Shown piece by piece: positions 7,057 through 16,110 of a stretch of 64,000 nt of DNA. A model generated the notes under the pieces. The model was not told the origin of the DNA. It saw only the letters and a list, made by a program, of their open reading frames with translations, and did no database searches. Every line of letters starts with the position of its first letter. The stretch's first letter is position 1. Source of the DNA: an uncultured Desulfatiglans sp. (lineage in GTDB: Bacteria; Desulfobacterota; DSM-4660; Desulfatiglandales; Desulfatiglandaceae); the NCBI GenBank assembly GCA_900498135.1, contig LR026961.1:3516868-3580867 (forward strand), written 5' to 3'. A program made the position numbers and the translations under genes.

Positions 7057-7278
7057 ATGATGTTTGAATACCGTATCACCCGTCATACGGAATCCGATTT
7101 CAACCGTGTGACCTATTTTTGCTCCGAGAAGGGGGAATGCCGTTTGGAAGATGTCTCGGACTCGCAGACGTCGGCATTGTCCGCCATGTTGAATGAACGA
7201 GGCGCTGACGGCTGGGAATTGGTCCAGCTTCTGTTTGGCAAGGGAGGGTTGTTGGCGGTTTGGAAACGTACAATATAA
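7057..7278 (+). CDS. DUF4177-like small protein upstream of cooS
   Basis: A 73-residue protein that starts MMFEYRITRH and ends with LNERGADGWELVQLLFG...LLAVWKR, the pattern of DUF4177-type proteins (N-E-x-G-x-D-G-W-E-L-V). I start at 7057 because AGGGAAAGGA precedes it. It has no signal or membrane segment. The stop lies 66 bases before cooS, with a small palindrome between them. Function unknown; a role with CO dehydrogenase is only suggested by position. Confidence 0.75.
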   Translation: MMFEYRITRHTESDFNRVTYFCSEKGECRLEDVSDSQTSALSAMLNERGADGWELVQLLFGKGGLLAVWKRTI

Positions 7279-7290
7279 CTGTATAGGTAA

Positions 7291-7305
7291 TAGTAATAGT
7301 TACTA
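7291..7305. promoter_or_regulatory. Small palindrome before cooS
   Basis: TAGTAATAGTTACTA is a perfect 6-3-6 inverted repeat in an AT-rich patch, 40 bases before the cooS start. It could be an operator. It does not resemble the known CooA site. Confidence 0.3.
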
Positions 7306-7344
7306 GTCATGAAGACTGACTCAATCCAAGAAGGAGGATCTCTG

Positions 7345-9318
7345 ATGGAAAAGGAAAAGAAGAAGGACGAACTCGTGCAGTTGAACGTCAAAGAGGCGAC
7401 GATGTGTGATGCGACCGCGCAGATGCTCAGAAAGGCGGAAAAAGACGGCGTGGAGACGGCTTTCCACCGCGCGGCGACGATGAAGGCTTGCCCGATCGGG
7501 GCGGATTCCGCCTGCTGCAAGCACTGCTCCATGGGGCCCTGCCGGCTCAACGCCAAGGATCCCTATGGCAAGGTCGGCGTGTGCGGTGCGACGATCGACA
7601 CGATCCAGGCCCGTAACTTCGCCCGCATGGTGGCCAGCGGTGCAGCGGCCCACACCGACCACGGGATGAGCATGCTGGACCTTTTTCGCGAGGTGGTGAA
7701 CGGCCACATCAAGGAATACCAGATCAAGGACACCATCAAACTCGAGGAGGTCTGCCGCGAGATCGGGATCGAGGTCGAGGGGCGCACTTCCGAGGAGATG
7801 GCCATGGACCTGTATCATGAACTCGAGCGCACCTATACCCAGGTGGAAGGCGAAATCCCGTTCGCGAAGCGCGTCCCCGAAAAGACCCTGGAGACCTGGC
7901 GCAAGCACGGCGTGGTCCCTCGCGGCGCCATGCGCGAGATCATGGAGTTGATGCACAGGACCCACATGGGCGTGGATCAGCACTATGAAAATATCACGAA
8001 ACAGTGCAGCCGGACGGCCCTTTCGGACGGGTGGGGCGGATCCATGGTGGCCACCGAGATCTCTGACATCCTGTTCGGAACACCGGTTCCCGTCCGCGCC
8101 GAGGTCAACATGGGCTGCCTCAAAGAGGACGAGGTCAACGTTATCATCCATGGCCACGAGCCGAATCTGTTCGAGTCCATGCTGGATTCGGTCAACGATC
8201 CCTCTCTGATCCAGGCGGCCAAGGATGCCGGAGCCAAGGGGATCAACCTGGTCGGGATGTGCTGCTCCGGGGCCGAGATGCTTTCGCGGCACGGCATTCC
8301 GCATGCCGGCAACTTCATGTCGACAGAGGCGATCCTGATCACGGGGGCCGTCGATGCGATGGGCGTCGATGTCCAGTGCATCAAGCAGGGGTTGGCGAAG
8401 GTGGCGGAGTGCTACGGGACGAACCTGTTCACCACGAACCCGCGCTGCCACATCGAGGGCGTGGAGCACATTCAGTTCGAGGAGCATGCACCGCGTGAGT
8501 GCACCGATGCCATCGTCGAACGTGCGATCGTGCGCTTCAAAAACCGCAAGCTCCCGATCGAGATTCCGCAGATCCGGAACCTCGGCGTCCATGGGTTCTC
8601 GCACGAGTATATCAACTACATGCTCGGCGGGAGCTTCCGCTCTTCCTATACCCCGCTGAACGACAACATCATCAACGGGCGGATCCGCGGTGTGGCCGGC
8701 GTCGTCGGCTGTACGAACCCGAGGGTCAAGCAAGACTGGGTGCATGTCGAACTCGTCAAAGAGCTGATCAAACGGGACGTCCTGGTGGTGCAGACAGGCT
8801 GCTCCCAGATCGCCCTGGCCAAGGCGGGTCTGTACACCCCCGAGGCGGCCCATCTGGCCGGTGCGGGGCTGCGCGAGGTCTGCGAGACCGTGGGGATGCC
8901 GCCGGTCCTCGGACTGGGGTCCTGTGTAGACAACAGCCGGATCCTGATCGCCTGCGCGGAAATGGTGCGGGTCGGCGGGCTGGGCGAATCCATCGCCGAT
9001 CTGCCGGTGGCCGGCGCCGCTCCCGAGTGGATGAGCGAAAAGGCCATCTCGATCGGGCATTACTTTGTGGCCTCCGGCGTGTACACGGTCTTCGGGGTGA
9101 CCTTCCCGATCGTCGAAGGGACCAAGTTCCACAAGCTCCTTTTCGACGGGCTGGCGGACATGGGCTTCGGGACATGGGGCTTTACGCCGGATCCATACGA
9201 GATGGCGCGCTTGATGGTCGCCCACATCGACAAGAAGCGCAAGGCGCTTGGCATCGACAAGGCGCGTGAGCGCGTGCTCATGGATATGGCCTCACGTCGT
9301 GACCTGGAAGCGGCCTAA
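7345..9318 (+). CDS. cooS: Anaerobic Ni-Fe carbon monoxide dehydrogenase catalytic subunit
   Basis: A 657-residue monofunctional CODH interconverting CO and CO2 at the Ni-Fe-S C-cluster. The D- and B-cluster cysteines C49, C57, C58, C61, C66 and C80 show exactly the spacing of the characterised Rhodospirillum rubrum enzyme. Further conserved cysteines (NMGC, MCCSG, TNPRC, VGC, TGC, GSC) provide C-cluster ligands. I start at 7345, after AAGAAGGAGGATC, because the longer frame from 7309 has no ribosome site. No cooF, cooC or acetyl-CoA synthase genes adjoin it, so its electron partner and nickel chaperone must be elsewhere; the flavodoxin and rubredoxins nearby, or HypA/HypB, are speculative partners. 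Confidence 0.96.
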   Translation: MEKEKKKDELVQLNVKEATMCDATAQMLRKAEKDGVETAFHRAATMKACPIGADSACCKHCSMGPCRLNAKDPYGKVGVCGATIDTIQARNFARMVASGAAAHTDHGMSMLDLFREVVNGHIKEYQIKDTIKLEEVCREIGIEVEGRTSEEMAMDLYHELERTYTQVEGEIPFAKRVPEKTLETWRKHGVVPRGAMREIMELMHRTHMGVDQHYENITKQCSRTALSDGWGGSMVATEISDILFGTPVPVRAEVNMGCLKEDEVNVIIHGHEPNLFESMLDSVNDPSLIQAAKDAGAKGINLVGMCCSGAEMLSRHGIPHAGNFMSTEAILITGAVDAMGVDVQCIKQGLAKVAECYGTNLFTTNPRCHIEGVEHIQFEEHAPRECTDAIVERAIVRFKNRKLPIEIPQIRNLGVHGFSHEYINYMLGGSFRSSYTPLNDNIINGRIRGVAGVVGCTNPRVKQDWVHVELVKELIKRDVLVVQTGCSQIALAKAGLYTPEAAHLAGAGLREVCETVGMPPVLGLGSCVDNSRILIACAEMVRVGGLGESIADLPVAGAAPEWMSEKAISIGHYFVASGVYTVFGVTFPIVEGTKFHKLLFDGLADMGFGTWGFTPDPYEMARLMVAHIDKKRKALGIDKARERVLMDMASRRDLEAA

Positions 9319-9649
9319 CCCCTGCAGCATTACGGTGGGTTGAAAAATGAGGTCGAGGGGCAAGGGGTTCTCACGGAACCCGGGGCCTCTCGGCCTCCGC
9401 TGTTTTCTCTGGTTCCCGTCGGACTTTCGGGGGCGGCTCCGTGCTGCAACGCGGTTTTCCTGCGGGATGCCCTGCCACTCGGGTTTTTTGCCGGAACAAA
9501 AACGTTCATGATTCAGATCGATCTCTGGTAAACTCATTTCGGTGCAGTCGGGGCCTCCTGCGGCGGGCGTGGCTGCCTCCGAACCTTGCGCTTTCCCGTC
9601 AGGTGTCCGGTCTTTTTCGACCGGCTCTTCTCAGGGTGAATTCGAAACG
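9319..9649. other. Intergenic region
   Basis: No gene is seen. A short hairpin, GGGTTC-TCACG-GAACCC at 9365-9381, follows cooS by about 45 bases but lacks a T-tract, so I do not call it a terminator. Confidence 0.4.
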
Positions 9650-10459
9650 ATGTGCCTGATCCTTTTCGCTTGGCGCGTACATCCGGTCTATCGGCTGGTG
9701 CTCGCCGCCAACCGGGATGAATATTACGAAAGGCCGACCGCCCCGGCCTCCTTCTGGGAGGATGAGCCGGATCTCCTGGCCGGGAGGGATCTGCGCGCGG
9801 GCGGTACGTGGTTCGGCGTAACGCGCCGGGGGCGGATCGCCGGGATCACCAACTACCGGGATCCGGGTGCTCACAACGAGCATGCCCCGTCAAGAGGGCG
9901 TCTCATCACGGATTTTCTGCGGGGTGCCGCCCCCGCTGACGTTTTTCTCGAACGTGTTGCTGCCAGGGCACCGGAATACAACGGGTTCAACCTGGTGCTG
10001 GGCGATTTGGAAAAGCTCTACTGGTATTCCAACCGGGGGGGCGATCTTGTGGCGCTTGGCCCGGGTGTCTACGGGGTCTCCAACCGGCTGCTGGATACCC
10101 CGTGGCAGAAGGTGGTCATGGGGAAAGAACGTCTGGTGGATGCGATGGCACGCTGCGGCCGGCAGGAGGATCTGATCGAGGGGGTTCTCGACATTTTGTC
10201 CGACCGGCAGACAGCCCGGGACGAGGACCTGCCCGAGACCGGTGTCGGCCGGGAGTGGGAGCGGGTCCTTTCCTCTATCTTTATCGAGAGCCCAGGTTAC
10301 GGGACCCGTTCGTCCATGGTCCTGCTCGTCAGAGGCGACGGCGAGGCCTATTTTGCCGAGAAGACGCACGCTCCGGACCAGACGTTCAACGGGCGTATGG
10401 TCCGGCACGTATTCAGGATGGACCCGGCAGCCGCTGCGGAGGGCGGGCTCCATGGGTGA
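9650..10459 (+). CDS. NRDE-family (TANGO2-like) protein
   Basis: A 269-residue protein of the NRDE family, named for the motif seen here as AANRDEYYERP. The start MCLILFAW places a cysteine at position 2, which fits the N-terminal-nucleophile hydrolase fold of the family. The bacterial function is not established; the human relative TANGO2 has been linked to haem or lipid handling. GGTWFGVTRRGRIAGITNYRD is also typical. The upstream frame extends to 9542, but the family start is this ATG. It overlaps the following HAD gene by 8 bases, so the two are co-transcribed. Confidence 0.88.
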   Translation: MCLILFAWRVHPVYRLVLAANRDEYYERPTAPASFWEDEPDLLAGRDLRAGGTWFGVTRRGRIAGITNYRDPGAHNEHAPSRGRLITDFLRGAAPADVFLERVAARAPEYNGFNLVLGDLEKLYWYSNRGGDLVALGPGVYGVSNRLLDTPWQKVVMGKERLVDAMARCGRQEDLIEGVLDILSDRQTARDEDLPETGVGREWERVLSSIFIESPGYGTRSSMVLLVRGDGEAYFAEKTHAPDQTFNGRMVRHVFRMDPAAAAEGGLHG

Positions 10460-11150
10460 AACGATGAGCATGGCCATCAGGGGCGTACTTTTCGATTTCG
10501 ACGGGACATTGACGCGACCGGGGGCGCTTGATTTCCGGGCGATCAAGGAGGAGATCCGTTGTCCGGCTGACATACCGATCCTCGAATATCTCGAAGGATT
10601 ACCGGAGGGGGAACGGCGGATCTTTTCAGACGTCCTGGAACGGTGGGAGCAGGAGGCGGCGCTGCGGTCGCTGCCAAACGCGGGGGTGCAGGAGTGCCTT
10701 TTGCAGCTCAAAGCGAAGGCACTGTCATTGGGGATTCTTACGCGCAACAGCGCCCGATCGCTCCGGCTCGCTTTCGGAAACCTCAGACCTATTTCCTTGC
10801 AAGACTTTTCAGTGGTGATTACGAGGGATGACGCGCGGCCGAAGCCTCATCCCGAAGGTGTTCTGAAGGCAGCGGAGGCGATGGGGTTTCCACCTCATCA
10901 AATGCTGATGGTCGGGGACTTCCGCTTCGATGTCATGGCAGGGGCTCGGGCGGGCGCTCTCTCCGTTCTCCTGAGCGCCCAACCTTCAGAGGTGATGCAG
11001 CCGGGGGATCCGGAGCCCGACTACGTGATCGGTGAACTGAGGGAGCTTCTGAAGATTCTGCAGGACGGTGCGGCTTCCGGGCGGCGCCGGATTTCGTCCC
11101 GGGAGGTGCCTGCCCTCACCGGGTCGCCCTCTTTGCATTCGCCGGTCTGA
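10452..11150 (+). CDS. HAD-superfamily phosphatase
   Basis: A 232-residue haloacid-dehalogenase-type hydrolase. Motif I FDFDGTLT supplies the nucleophilic aspartate, motif II is LTRNS, motif III is around RPKPHP and motif IV is MVGDFRFD. The helical cap between motifs I and II is of the phosphoglycolate-phosphatase type. The substrate cannot be told from sequence. GGAGGG lies 7 bases before the ATG at 10452, which overlaps the end of the NRDE gene; internal ATGs at 10464 and 10470 are alternatives. The last 30 residues are basic and poorly conserved in appearance. Confidence 0.88.
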   Translation: MGETMSMAIRGVLFDFDGTLTRPGALDFRAIKEEIRCPADIPILEYLEGLPEGERRIFSDVLERWEQEAALRSLPNAGVQECLLQLKAKALSLGILTRNSARSLRLAFGNLRPISLQDFSVVITRDDARPKPHPEGVLKAAEAMGFPPHQMLMVGDFRFDVMAGARAGALSVLLSAQPSEVMQPGDPEPDYVIGELRELLKILQDGAASGRRRISSREVPALTGSPSLHSPV

Positions 11151-11220
11151 AAAGGTCAAGCAGTCGAAACCGGACGCCGGCAACCCGGGCAGGTGGGCCG
11201 GGGGTCGCCACGCCTGCCTT

Positions 11221-13077
11221 TTATTGAATGGTTACGAGCACCTTTTGCCCTGGGAAGATGGTGCTCCGCCGCGACAATTTGTTCAGCGTCAAAAACTCCG
11301 ACAGATTCATGCCGTATTTGCGGGCAATCACCGCCGGGCTGTCACCCCTCATAACGGTGTATTTTCTGGTCTGACTGCCCGAGAACGCACCGCCTCCCTT
11401 GGGCAGAGTCAGCACCTGGCCGATTTGAAGGTTGGAGCTCCTCAGACCGTTCATGGACTGGATCACTTTGGTGGTCGTACCATATCGCCGGGCGAGTCCG
11501 AAGAGCGAATCCCCCCTCTTCACGGTGTATTCCACGTAATTCTTCCGTTGGACTTTGGAGGGCGTTGCCGCTTTGGCGGTGGTGTTGCCCCGGGACGCGT
11601 AGCTGCTGGATGTCGGGATCTTGAGGGTGGATCCAACGAGGATGCGGTTTTTGCTCTTCAGCCGATTGGCGGATTTAATGCGGTCAGCCGATGTGCCGTA
11701 CCGCGCCGCGATGGAAGAGAGGGTTTCGCCCTTGCGTACACGGTGCCTCACATAGCTGGAGCCTGCTGAGGACGAGGAGGTGCGGGCTTTGGCCACCGCT
11801 ACAGGCGGGCACCACGCGGGGAGCGTTTCCAATTTGGCGAGAAGTTCCTCTCCTTTCCCCATGGGCACCTTGAGCTCGTAGGGTCTTTCGGGCGTCGTGT
11901 TCTGCCTCAATTCGGGGTTCATGCCGAGGAGGGAGTCATAGGGCATGGAAATCGCTTCGGCGACCGCTTTGAGGTGGATCTGTTTGGCGACGGTCACGGT
12001 CTCCATCGGGACGACGGGGTCGACCTCGGGCAGGGTGATTCCATATGCCCTGGGGTTTTGCAGGATGTGGAGTACGGCCAGAAAGCGCGGGACGTAAGCC
12101 GCTGTTTCCCTTGGTAGCTTTTCGTACAGATCCCAGAAGTTGTCCAGATAGTTGATCTGCTGACTGTTGATATGGCGCAGGACGGCGCCTTCACCACAGT
12201 TGTAGGCGGCCAGGGCCGTGGTCCAGTCCCCGAAGATCCGATGCAACTCCGTCAGGTAGGCGATGGCGGCATCGGTGGACTTCTCGGGGTCCATCCGCTC
12301 GTCGATCCATTCGTCCCTTTGGAGGCCGAATTTATAGCCGGTCGAGGCGATGAACTGCCAGAGCCCGAGGGCTCGGGCGCGTGAAAAGGCCCTGACCTTG
12401 AAGCCGCTTTCGATCAGAGGCAGCCAGGAGAGTTCTTCGGGCAGGCCGGCCTCTTTGAGTTTATCCAATATGAATGGCCGGTACTTTCCGGAGCGGCGGT
12501 AGGCGTTGAGGAAGAAAGGGTTGTTCGGTGCGGTCAGGTAGGCGATTTCCTTTTCGACGTGCGCGTTCATGACCATGGGGATGGCCGTGTGAAGTCCGTT
12601 GGCGGCGGTGTAACGCGACGAATAGATCTCCACGATGCGCTTCGAGATGGTGATGCGGATATCGTCGCGCTGCTGAAGGATCTCCTCCCCGGCATCGTCT
12701 TCGACGCGCAGGATCAGTTGGAAGGCCTCGTCCAAGGCTGAAAGCGCCTTGTCGAGTTCGCCCCGTTCCCAGTATTCGCTCGATGCCTGGCAGAAATCGA
12801 GGGCGGTATCGAGAAGTTGTTGATCGGAGAAACGGGTGGTATCGACGTGCTCGAGGGCAGCGCCCCGCATTTTTGCAGGGCCGGAGGCCCGGGTGAACGT
12901 GCCGCCTGATTCTGCGGCCTGATAGCCGCCCGGCCGCAGATCCCCTTCGATGGATTGCGGCGGTAACGCGCTGTTTTCGATGGGTAAACCGCTGCCTGCG
13001 CACCCCGTCAGCAGCATCCCTCCACAGAGCATCGGCCAAATGGCCCGCGCCAGTCTCGAGACGAGATTCTTTTGCAT
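11221..13077 (-). CDS. mltD: Membrane-bound lytic transglycosylase D-like lipoprotein with three LysM domains
   Basis: A 618-residue peptidoglycan lytic transglycosylase. The N-terminal signal ends in a lipobox (LLTGC), so it should be an outer-membrane lipoprotein. The SLT domain carries the catalytic glutamate in LPLIESGFK and the typical ALGLWQFIASTG and AAYNCGEG segments. Three C-terminal LysM repeats bind peptidoglycan: RVRKGETLSSIAARY, TVKRGDSLFGLARRY and TVMRGDSPAVIARKY. E. coli MltD has two LysM domains. I start at 13077, after AAAGGAGG, not at the longer frame. A second, shorter enzyme of this type lies at 30738-31922. Confidence 0.94.
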   Translation of the reverse strand: MQKNLVSRLARAIWPMLCGGMLLTGCAGSGLPIENSALPPQSIEGDLRPGGYQAAESGGTFTRASGPAKMRGAALEHVDTTRFSDQQLLDTALDFCQASSEYWERGELDKALSALDEAFQLILRVEDDAGEEILQQRDDIRITISKRIVEIYSSRYTAANGLHTAIPMVMNAHVEKEIAYLTAPNNPFFLNAYRRSGKYRPFILDKLKEAGLPEELSWLPLIESGFKVRAFSRARALGLWQFIASTGYKFGLQRDEWIDERMDPEKSTDAAIAYLTELHRIFGDWTTALAAYNCGEGAVLRHINSQQINYLDNFWDLYEKLPRETAAYVPRFLAVLHILQNPRAYGITLPEVDPVVPMETVTVAKQIHLKAVAEAISMPYDSLLGMNPELRQNTTPERPYELKVPMGKGEELLAKLETLPAWCPPVAVAKARTSSSSAGSSYVRHRVRKGETLSSIAARYGTSADRIKSANRLKSKNRILVGSTLKIPTSSSYASRGNTTAKAATPSKVQRKNYVEYTVKRGDSLFGLARRYGTTTKVIQSMNGLRSSNLQIGQVLTLPKGGGAFSGSQTRKYTVMRGDSPAVIARKYGMNLSEFLTLNKLSRRSTIFPGQKVLVTIQ

Positions 13078-13666
13078 GATCCTCCTTTGTTCCTGTTCTT
13101 TTGTCAGGAAATCAGGTTGTTTACCCCGTCGCTGCGTCAAACCGGAAGGCGCGGAGGCAGGGGCCGGGCACTCCGGTCAACCGCTTCCGCATTGATCTCT
13201 GAAGCCTCTCGGCAGCGGCTCGACCCCGATGCCGCTTTTGAGGGTGCACCCGCTGGGTGCAGCCTGGGACACGGTGCCCTTGCCTTTGGGCGGAAAATCC
13301 GCCGGTGGAGAAGTTAGGTTGATGGAAAGGCATTTTTTGGGACGCAGGTGTACGCAACGAAACTTCTTGTCTATAAACGAAATCGCTCGACCCTGCGGAA
13401 TCCGCACGGGTAAAGCTGTGCGACGGGAGGCGGCTATATCTGAGGACTGGAATCTCCGGGGCTTCAAGGATTTCTGCGTGAAGGTCAGGCGCCGCTGAGC
13501 GCGGGCGCCCGTATCCGCCTTGCCGCGCTTCCCGTACAGGTTTCGCCGGCGAGTATAGGAGAAGCCTTTCGATTGGTCAAGCCTGAAATGGCGCAGCGGA
13601 GCGGGTTTCCTAAATGATTTTTACCTGGATGAACGGCCCGGTGTGGATGAGGGGGCCGGCGGAGGC
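13078..13666. other. Intergenic region between mltD-like and nucleotidyltransferase genes
   Basis: About 590 bases with no supported gene. Short hairpins occur, for example TGCGG-AAT-CCGCA at about 13395-13408, but I recognise no known riboswitch or structured RNA family. Confidence 0.4.
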
Positions 13667-15103
13667 TCATTTTTTCTGGGGGAGGCCCCGGATGATGTTT
13701 TGCAGGATGTCTTCGCGGTTCAAGGAAGGGTCTTCCGAGACGACCATGAGCAGATGGTCCAGAACTCTGCCGACAGCTGGCCCGGGACCGATTCCGAGGA
13801 GCCGCATGACGGTGTGTCCGTCAACGGCCAGGTCCTTGGGCCGCAGAGGCAGAGGCTGCCGCATTAGTTCGTGGATCCGCTGCTCGAGCCGGTCGAGGGC
13901 TGCGACCCTATGTTCGGAGCCTCGACCGTGCGCCAGGAGATCCGCGCGGCGCAGCGAAAGGAGGTCGGGGACGGCTTCCGGGCCGATGCGCCGAATGAGG
14001 CGGCGGATGGCAGGATCGCTCCAGGGCGTTTCGCAATCGAGCATGTGGTGCTCGACGAGATGGGCCGCGCGTTCGGCAAAGGCCGAGGAGAAGCGCAGCC
14101 TGCGGAGGATCTCGCGGGTCATCCGGGCGCCGAGCACCGCGTGCCCATGGAAACGCCAGATCCCTTCGACCTTTCGGCGGGTGCCTGGCTTCCCGATGTC
14201 GTGAAACAGGGCCGCGACCCGCAGGAGAGGGGTTGGAGGAACCCGGTCCACGGTCTCGAAGACATGCTTGAGGACCGTATAGAGATGTGGAAGGCGTTGA
14301 GGCATCCGGTATCCCTCGAGCAGCTCCGGAATGATCCGCTCCAGCAGGCCCGTTTTCCGGAGCAGGATCAGGCTGGATGAAGGACGTCCGAGGAGAAGGA
14401 TCTTCAAGAGCTCCTCCCGGATCCTTTCTTTGGCGGCACTTTCAATGCGCCAGGCCTCGCTGACGAGGGAGGACCAGGTCCCGGACGCGATCGAAAAGCG
14501 GAGCTCCCCTGCGAGACGGATGGCGCGCAGGAGACGGACAGGATCCTCGAGGAAGCGGTCTTCTGCCGGGGGTACCGCGCGGAGCAGGCGTCTGCCGAGG
14601 TCGACCGCCCCGCCGAACGGATCCGTGAGCCGGCCGGAGAATGGATCCACGGCCATCGCGTTGACGGTGAAATCGCGATGGGCGAGGTCGCTTTCAAGAG
14701 AGCGTGTTTCCCCTTTGAATGGCGTGATTTCGAGGCGGGTCCCGGCGAGGAGCAGCGTGACGGTATTGGCCTGGATGACGAAATGCGCGGTGTCGCGAAA
14801 GACCTCGAGGAGGGTTTCGTGCGGGGCGCTTGTCGCCAGATCCCAATCGACCAGGCTGCGCTTCAGTTGTGCATCCCGGATCGCGCCGCCGACGATGGCC
14901 ACCTCATGTCCGGCGGTCCGGAGGCGGCGGCAGGCCCAGGCGACGGCCTCGGGCAGCGCGGACGGCGGCATGGCTGAAAAGTCCGGGCTCGCTGCGCAGG
15001 GTTTCGACGAATCGGAGGAAGGTCCGCGCGAAGCGCAGCAGAAGGGGTATGGATGATCTGTCGGCGGCATGAAGGGTCCTGTCGAAAACTGTCTTGTTTC
15101 CAT
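13667..15103 (-). CDS. CCA-adding / poly(A) polymerase-family nucleotidyltransferase with HD domain
   Basis: A tRNA nucleotidyltransferase-family enzyme of up to 478 residues. The class II nucleotidyltransferase head has GGAIRD, the catalytic DWDLATSA (D-x-D) and RDFTVNAMA, followed by the RNA-binding domain (LRAIRLAGEL, RIREEL). A C-terminal HD phosphohydrolase domain has LFHDIGKP and HAVLGA. Such proteins either add or repair the 3' CCA of tRNA or act as poly(A) polymerase. The first 44 residues are low in family character, and the extreme 5' end touches a fragment of the dispersed element; the true start may be the methionine before PPSALPEAV, about residue 45. Confidence 0.88.
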   Translation of the reverse strand: METRQFSTGPFMPPTDHPYPFCCASRGPSSDSSKPCAASPDFSAMPPSALPEAVAWACRRLRTAGHEVAIVGGAIRDAQLKRSLVDWDLATSAPHETLLEVFRDTAHFVIQANTVTLLLAGTRLEITPFKGETRSLESDLAHRDFTVNAMAVDPFSGRLTDPFGGAVDLGRRLLRAVPPAEDRFLEDPVRLLRAIRLAGELRFSIASGTWSSLVSEAWRIESAAKERIREELLKILLLGRPSSSLILLRKTGLLERIIPELLEGYRMPQRLPHLYTVLKHVFETVDRVPPTPLLRVAALFHDIGKPGTRRKVEGIWRFHGHAVLGARMTREILRRLRFSSAFAERAAHLVEHHMLDCETPWSDPAIRRLIRRIGPEAVPDLLSLRRADLLAHGRGSEHRVAALDRLEQRIHELMRQPLPLRPKDLAVDGHTVMRLLGIGPGPAVGRVLDHLLMVVSEDPSLNREDILQNIIRGLPQKK

Positions 15104-15125
15104 CCGGAAATCATCTTATACCCCA
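15085..15125. repeat. Dispersed element fragment, copy 4 (terminal piece)
   Basis: TTTCCATCCGGAAATCAT with flanking bases matches only the terminal inverted-repeat region of the dispersed element. It overlaps the annotated 5' end of the nucleotidyltransferase gene on the opposite strand. Confidence 0.4.
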
Positions 15126-15348
15126 TCCGGCTCCGAGCCAAAGAAAATGAGCTCCGGCCCTGAAAAAAGGCTGTGAACGTGGGAAGGATTCCTCCTGATT
15201 GGGCGAAAAGTTGGATTTGAGGCTTGAAATTTATTCGCTCCCAGGTTAAAAAAATAAGTTCTCAGGCTTCCAGGTGTGTTCGGCCAGGGGAGTCGATGCG
15301 TTGGCGTCCAGCCGGATTCCGCCTGAAAACGAAAAGGAGAGGTGCGAC

Positions 15349-16110
15349 ATGCTGCAGTTGAAAAACGTCCGCTTTGCGGTCCAGGATGATTCATCCGGGG
15401 ATGGCAAGGGTATGAAGACCATCATCGACGGTGTTGACTTCGCCTTCGAAAAGGGGAAGTTTTATGCGATCACGGGGCCGAACGGAAGTGGGAAGACCAC
15501 GCTGGCCAAACTGATCATGGGTATCAATCCCGTTACGTCCGGGGAGATCCGCTTCGACGGCAAAGATGTTTCGGGATGGTCGATCACCGAGAGGGCGAAG
15601 GCGGGGATCGCTTACAGTTTTCAGCATCCCGCCCGGTTCAAGGGTACGACGTTCCGTGATCTCCTCTCGATTGCCATGGGTACGGACGACGAGGAGAAGT
15701 TGGTGAAGATCATCGCGAGGGTCGGCATTTGTTCGCTCGATTTCCTCGACAAGCCCGTCGATTCCAAACTGTCGGGGGGAGAGATCAAGAAGGTCGAACT
15801 TGCGACAACGATTGCGCGTAATCCCAAAATAGCGATCTACGACGAGCCGGACACCGGCATCGATCTCTGGACCATCGGCCCGATGGTCGAGCTCTTGAAA
15901 CGAGAGCAAAAGGCGTATGGCACAACCACTCTGGTGGTGAGCCACAACCGGGCCTTCCTCGAAGCGGCCGACATGATTCTGCTGATCAAGAAAGGCCGGA
16001 TCATCTTCAGCGGGGGCCTGGAGGAAGCGGTGCCCCTGTTGGAGGATCTCAGCATCTGCAGCTACGGCGATGTGTGCGAAGGAGAGAGCGATGCTAAGTG
16101 CTATCGATAA
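15349..16110 (+). CDS. sufC: SufC-like Fe-S assembly ATPase
   Basis: A 253-residue ABC-type ATPase of the SUF iron-sulfur assembly machinery. Walker A is GPNGSGKTT, the signature is LSGGE, Walker B is IAIYDEPDTGID and the switch histidine lies in VVSHNRAF. It has no membrane partner but overlaps a SufBD scaffold gene by 20 bases. AAAAGGAGAGGTG precedes the ATG; the frame from 15274 is not supported. Two-gene SufC-SufBD units without SufS, SufU or SufE are typical of anaerobes and correspond to the minimal SUF-like (SMS) type, which I infer here. Confidence 0.94.
   Translation: MLQLKNVRFAVQDDSSGDGKGMKTIIDGVDFAFEKGKFYAITGPNGSGKTTLAKLIMGINPVTSGEIRFDGKDVSGWSITERAKAGIAYSFQHPARFKGTTFRDLLSIAMGTDDEEKLVKIIARVGICSLDFLDKPVDSKLSGGEIKKVELATTIARNPKIAIYDEPDTGIDLWTIGPMVELLKREQKAYGTTTLVVSHNRAFLEAADMILLIKKGRIIFSGGLEEAVPLLEDLSICSYGDVCEGESDAKCYR

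Noticed and set aside
13360..13460. Possible c-di-GMP-type riboswitch or other structured RNA
   Set aside because: Some words (GGTAAAGC, short hairpins) are suggestive, but the conserved core and pairing pattern are not present, and no suitable gene follows on that strand.
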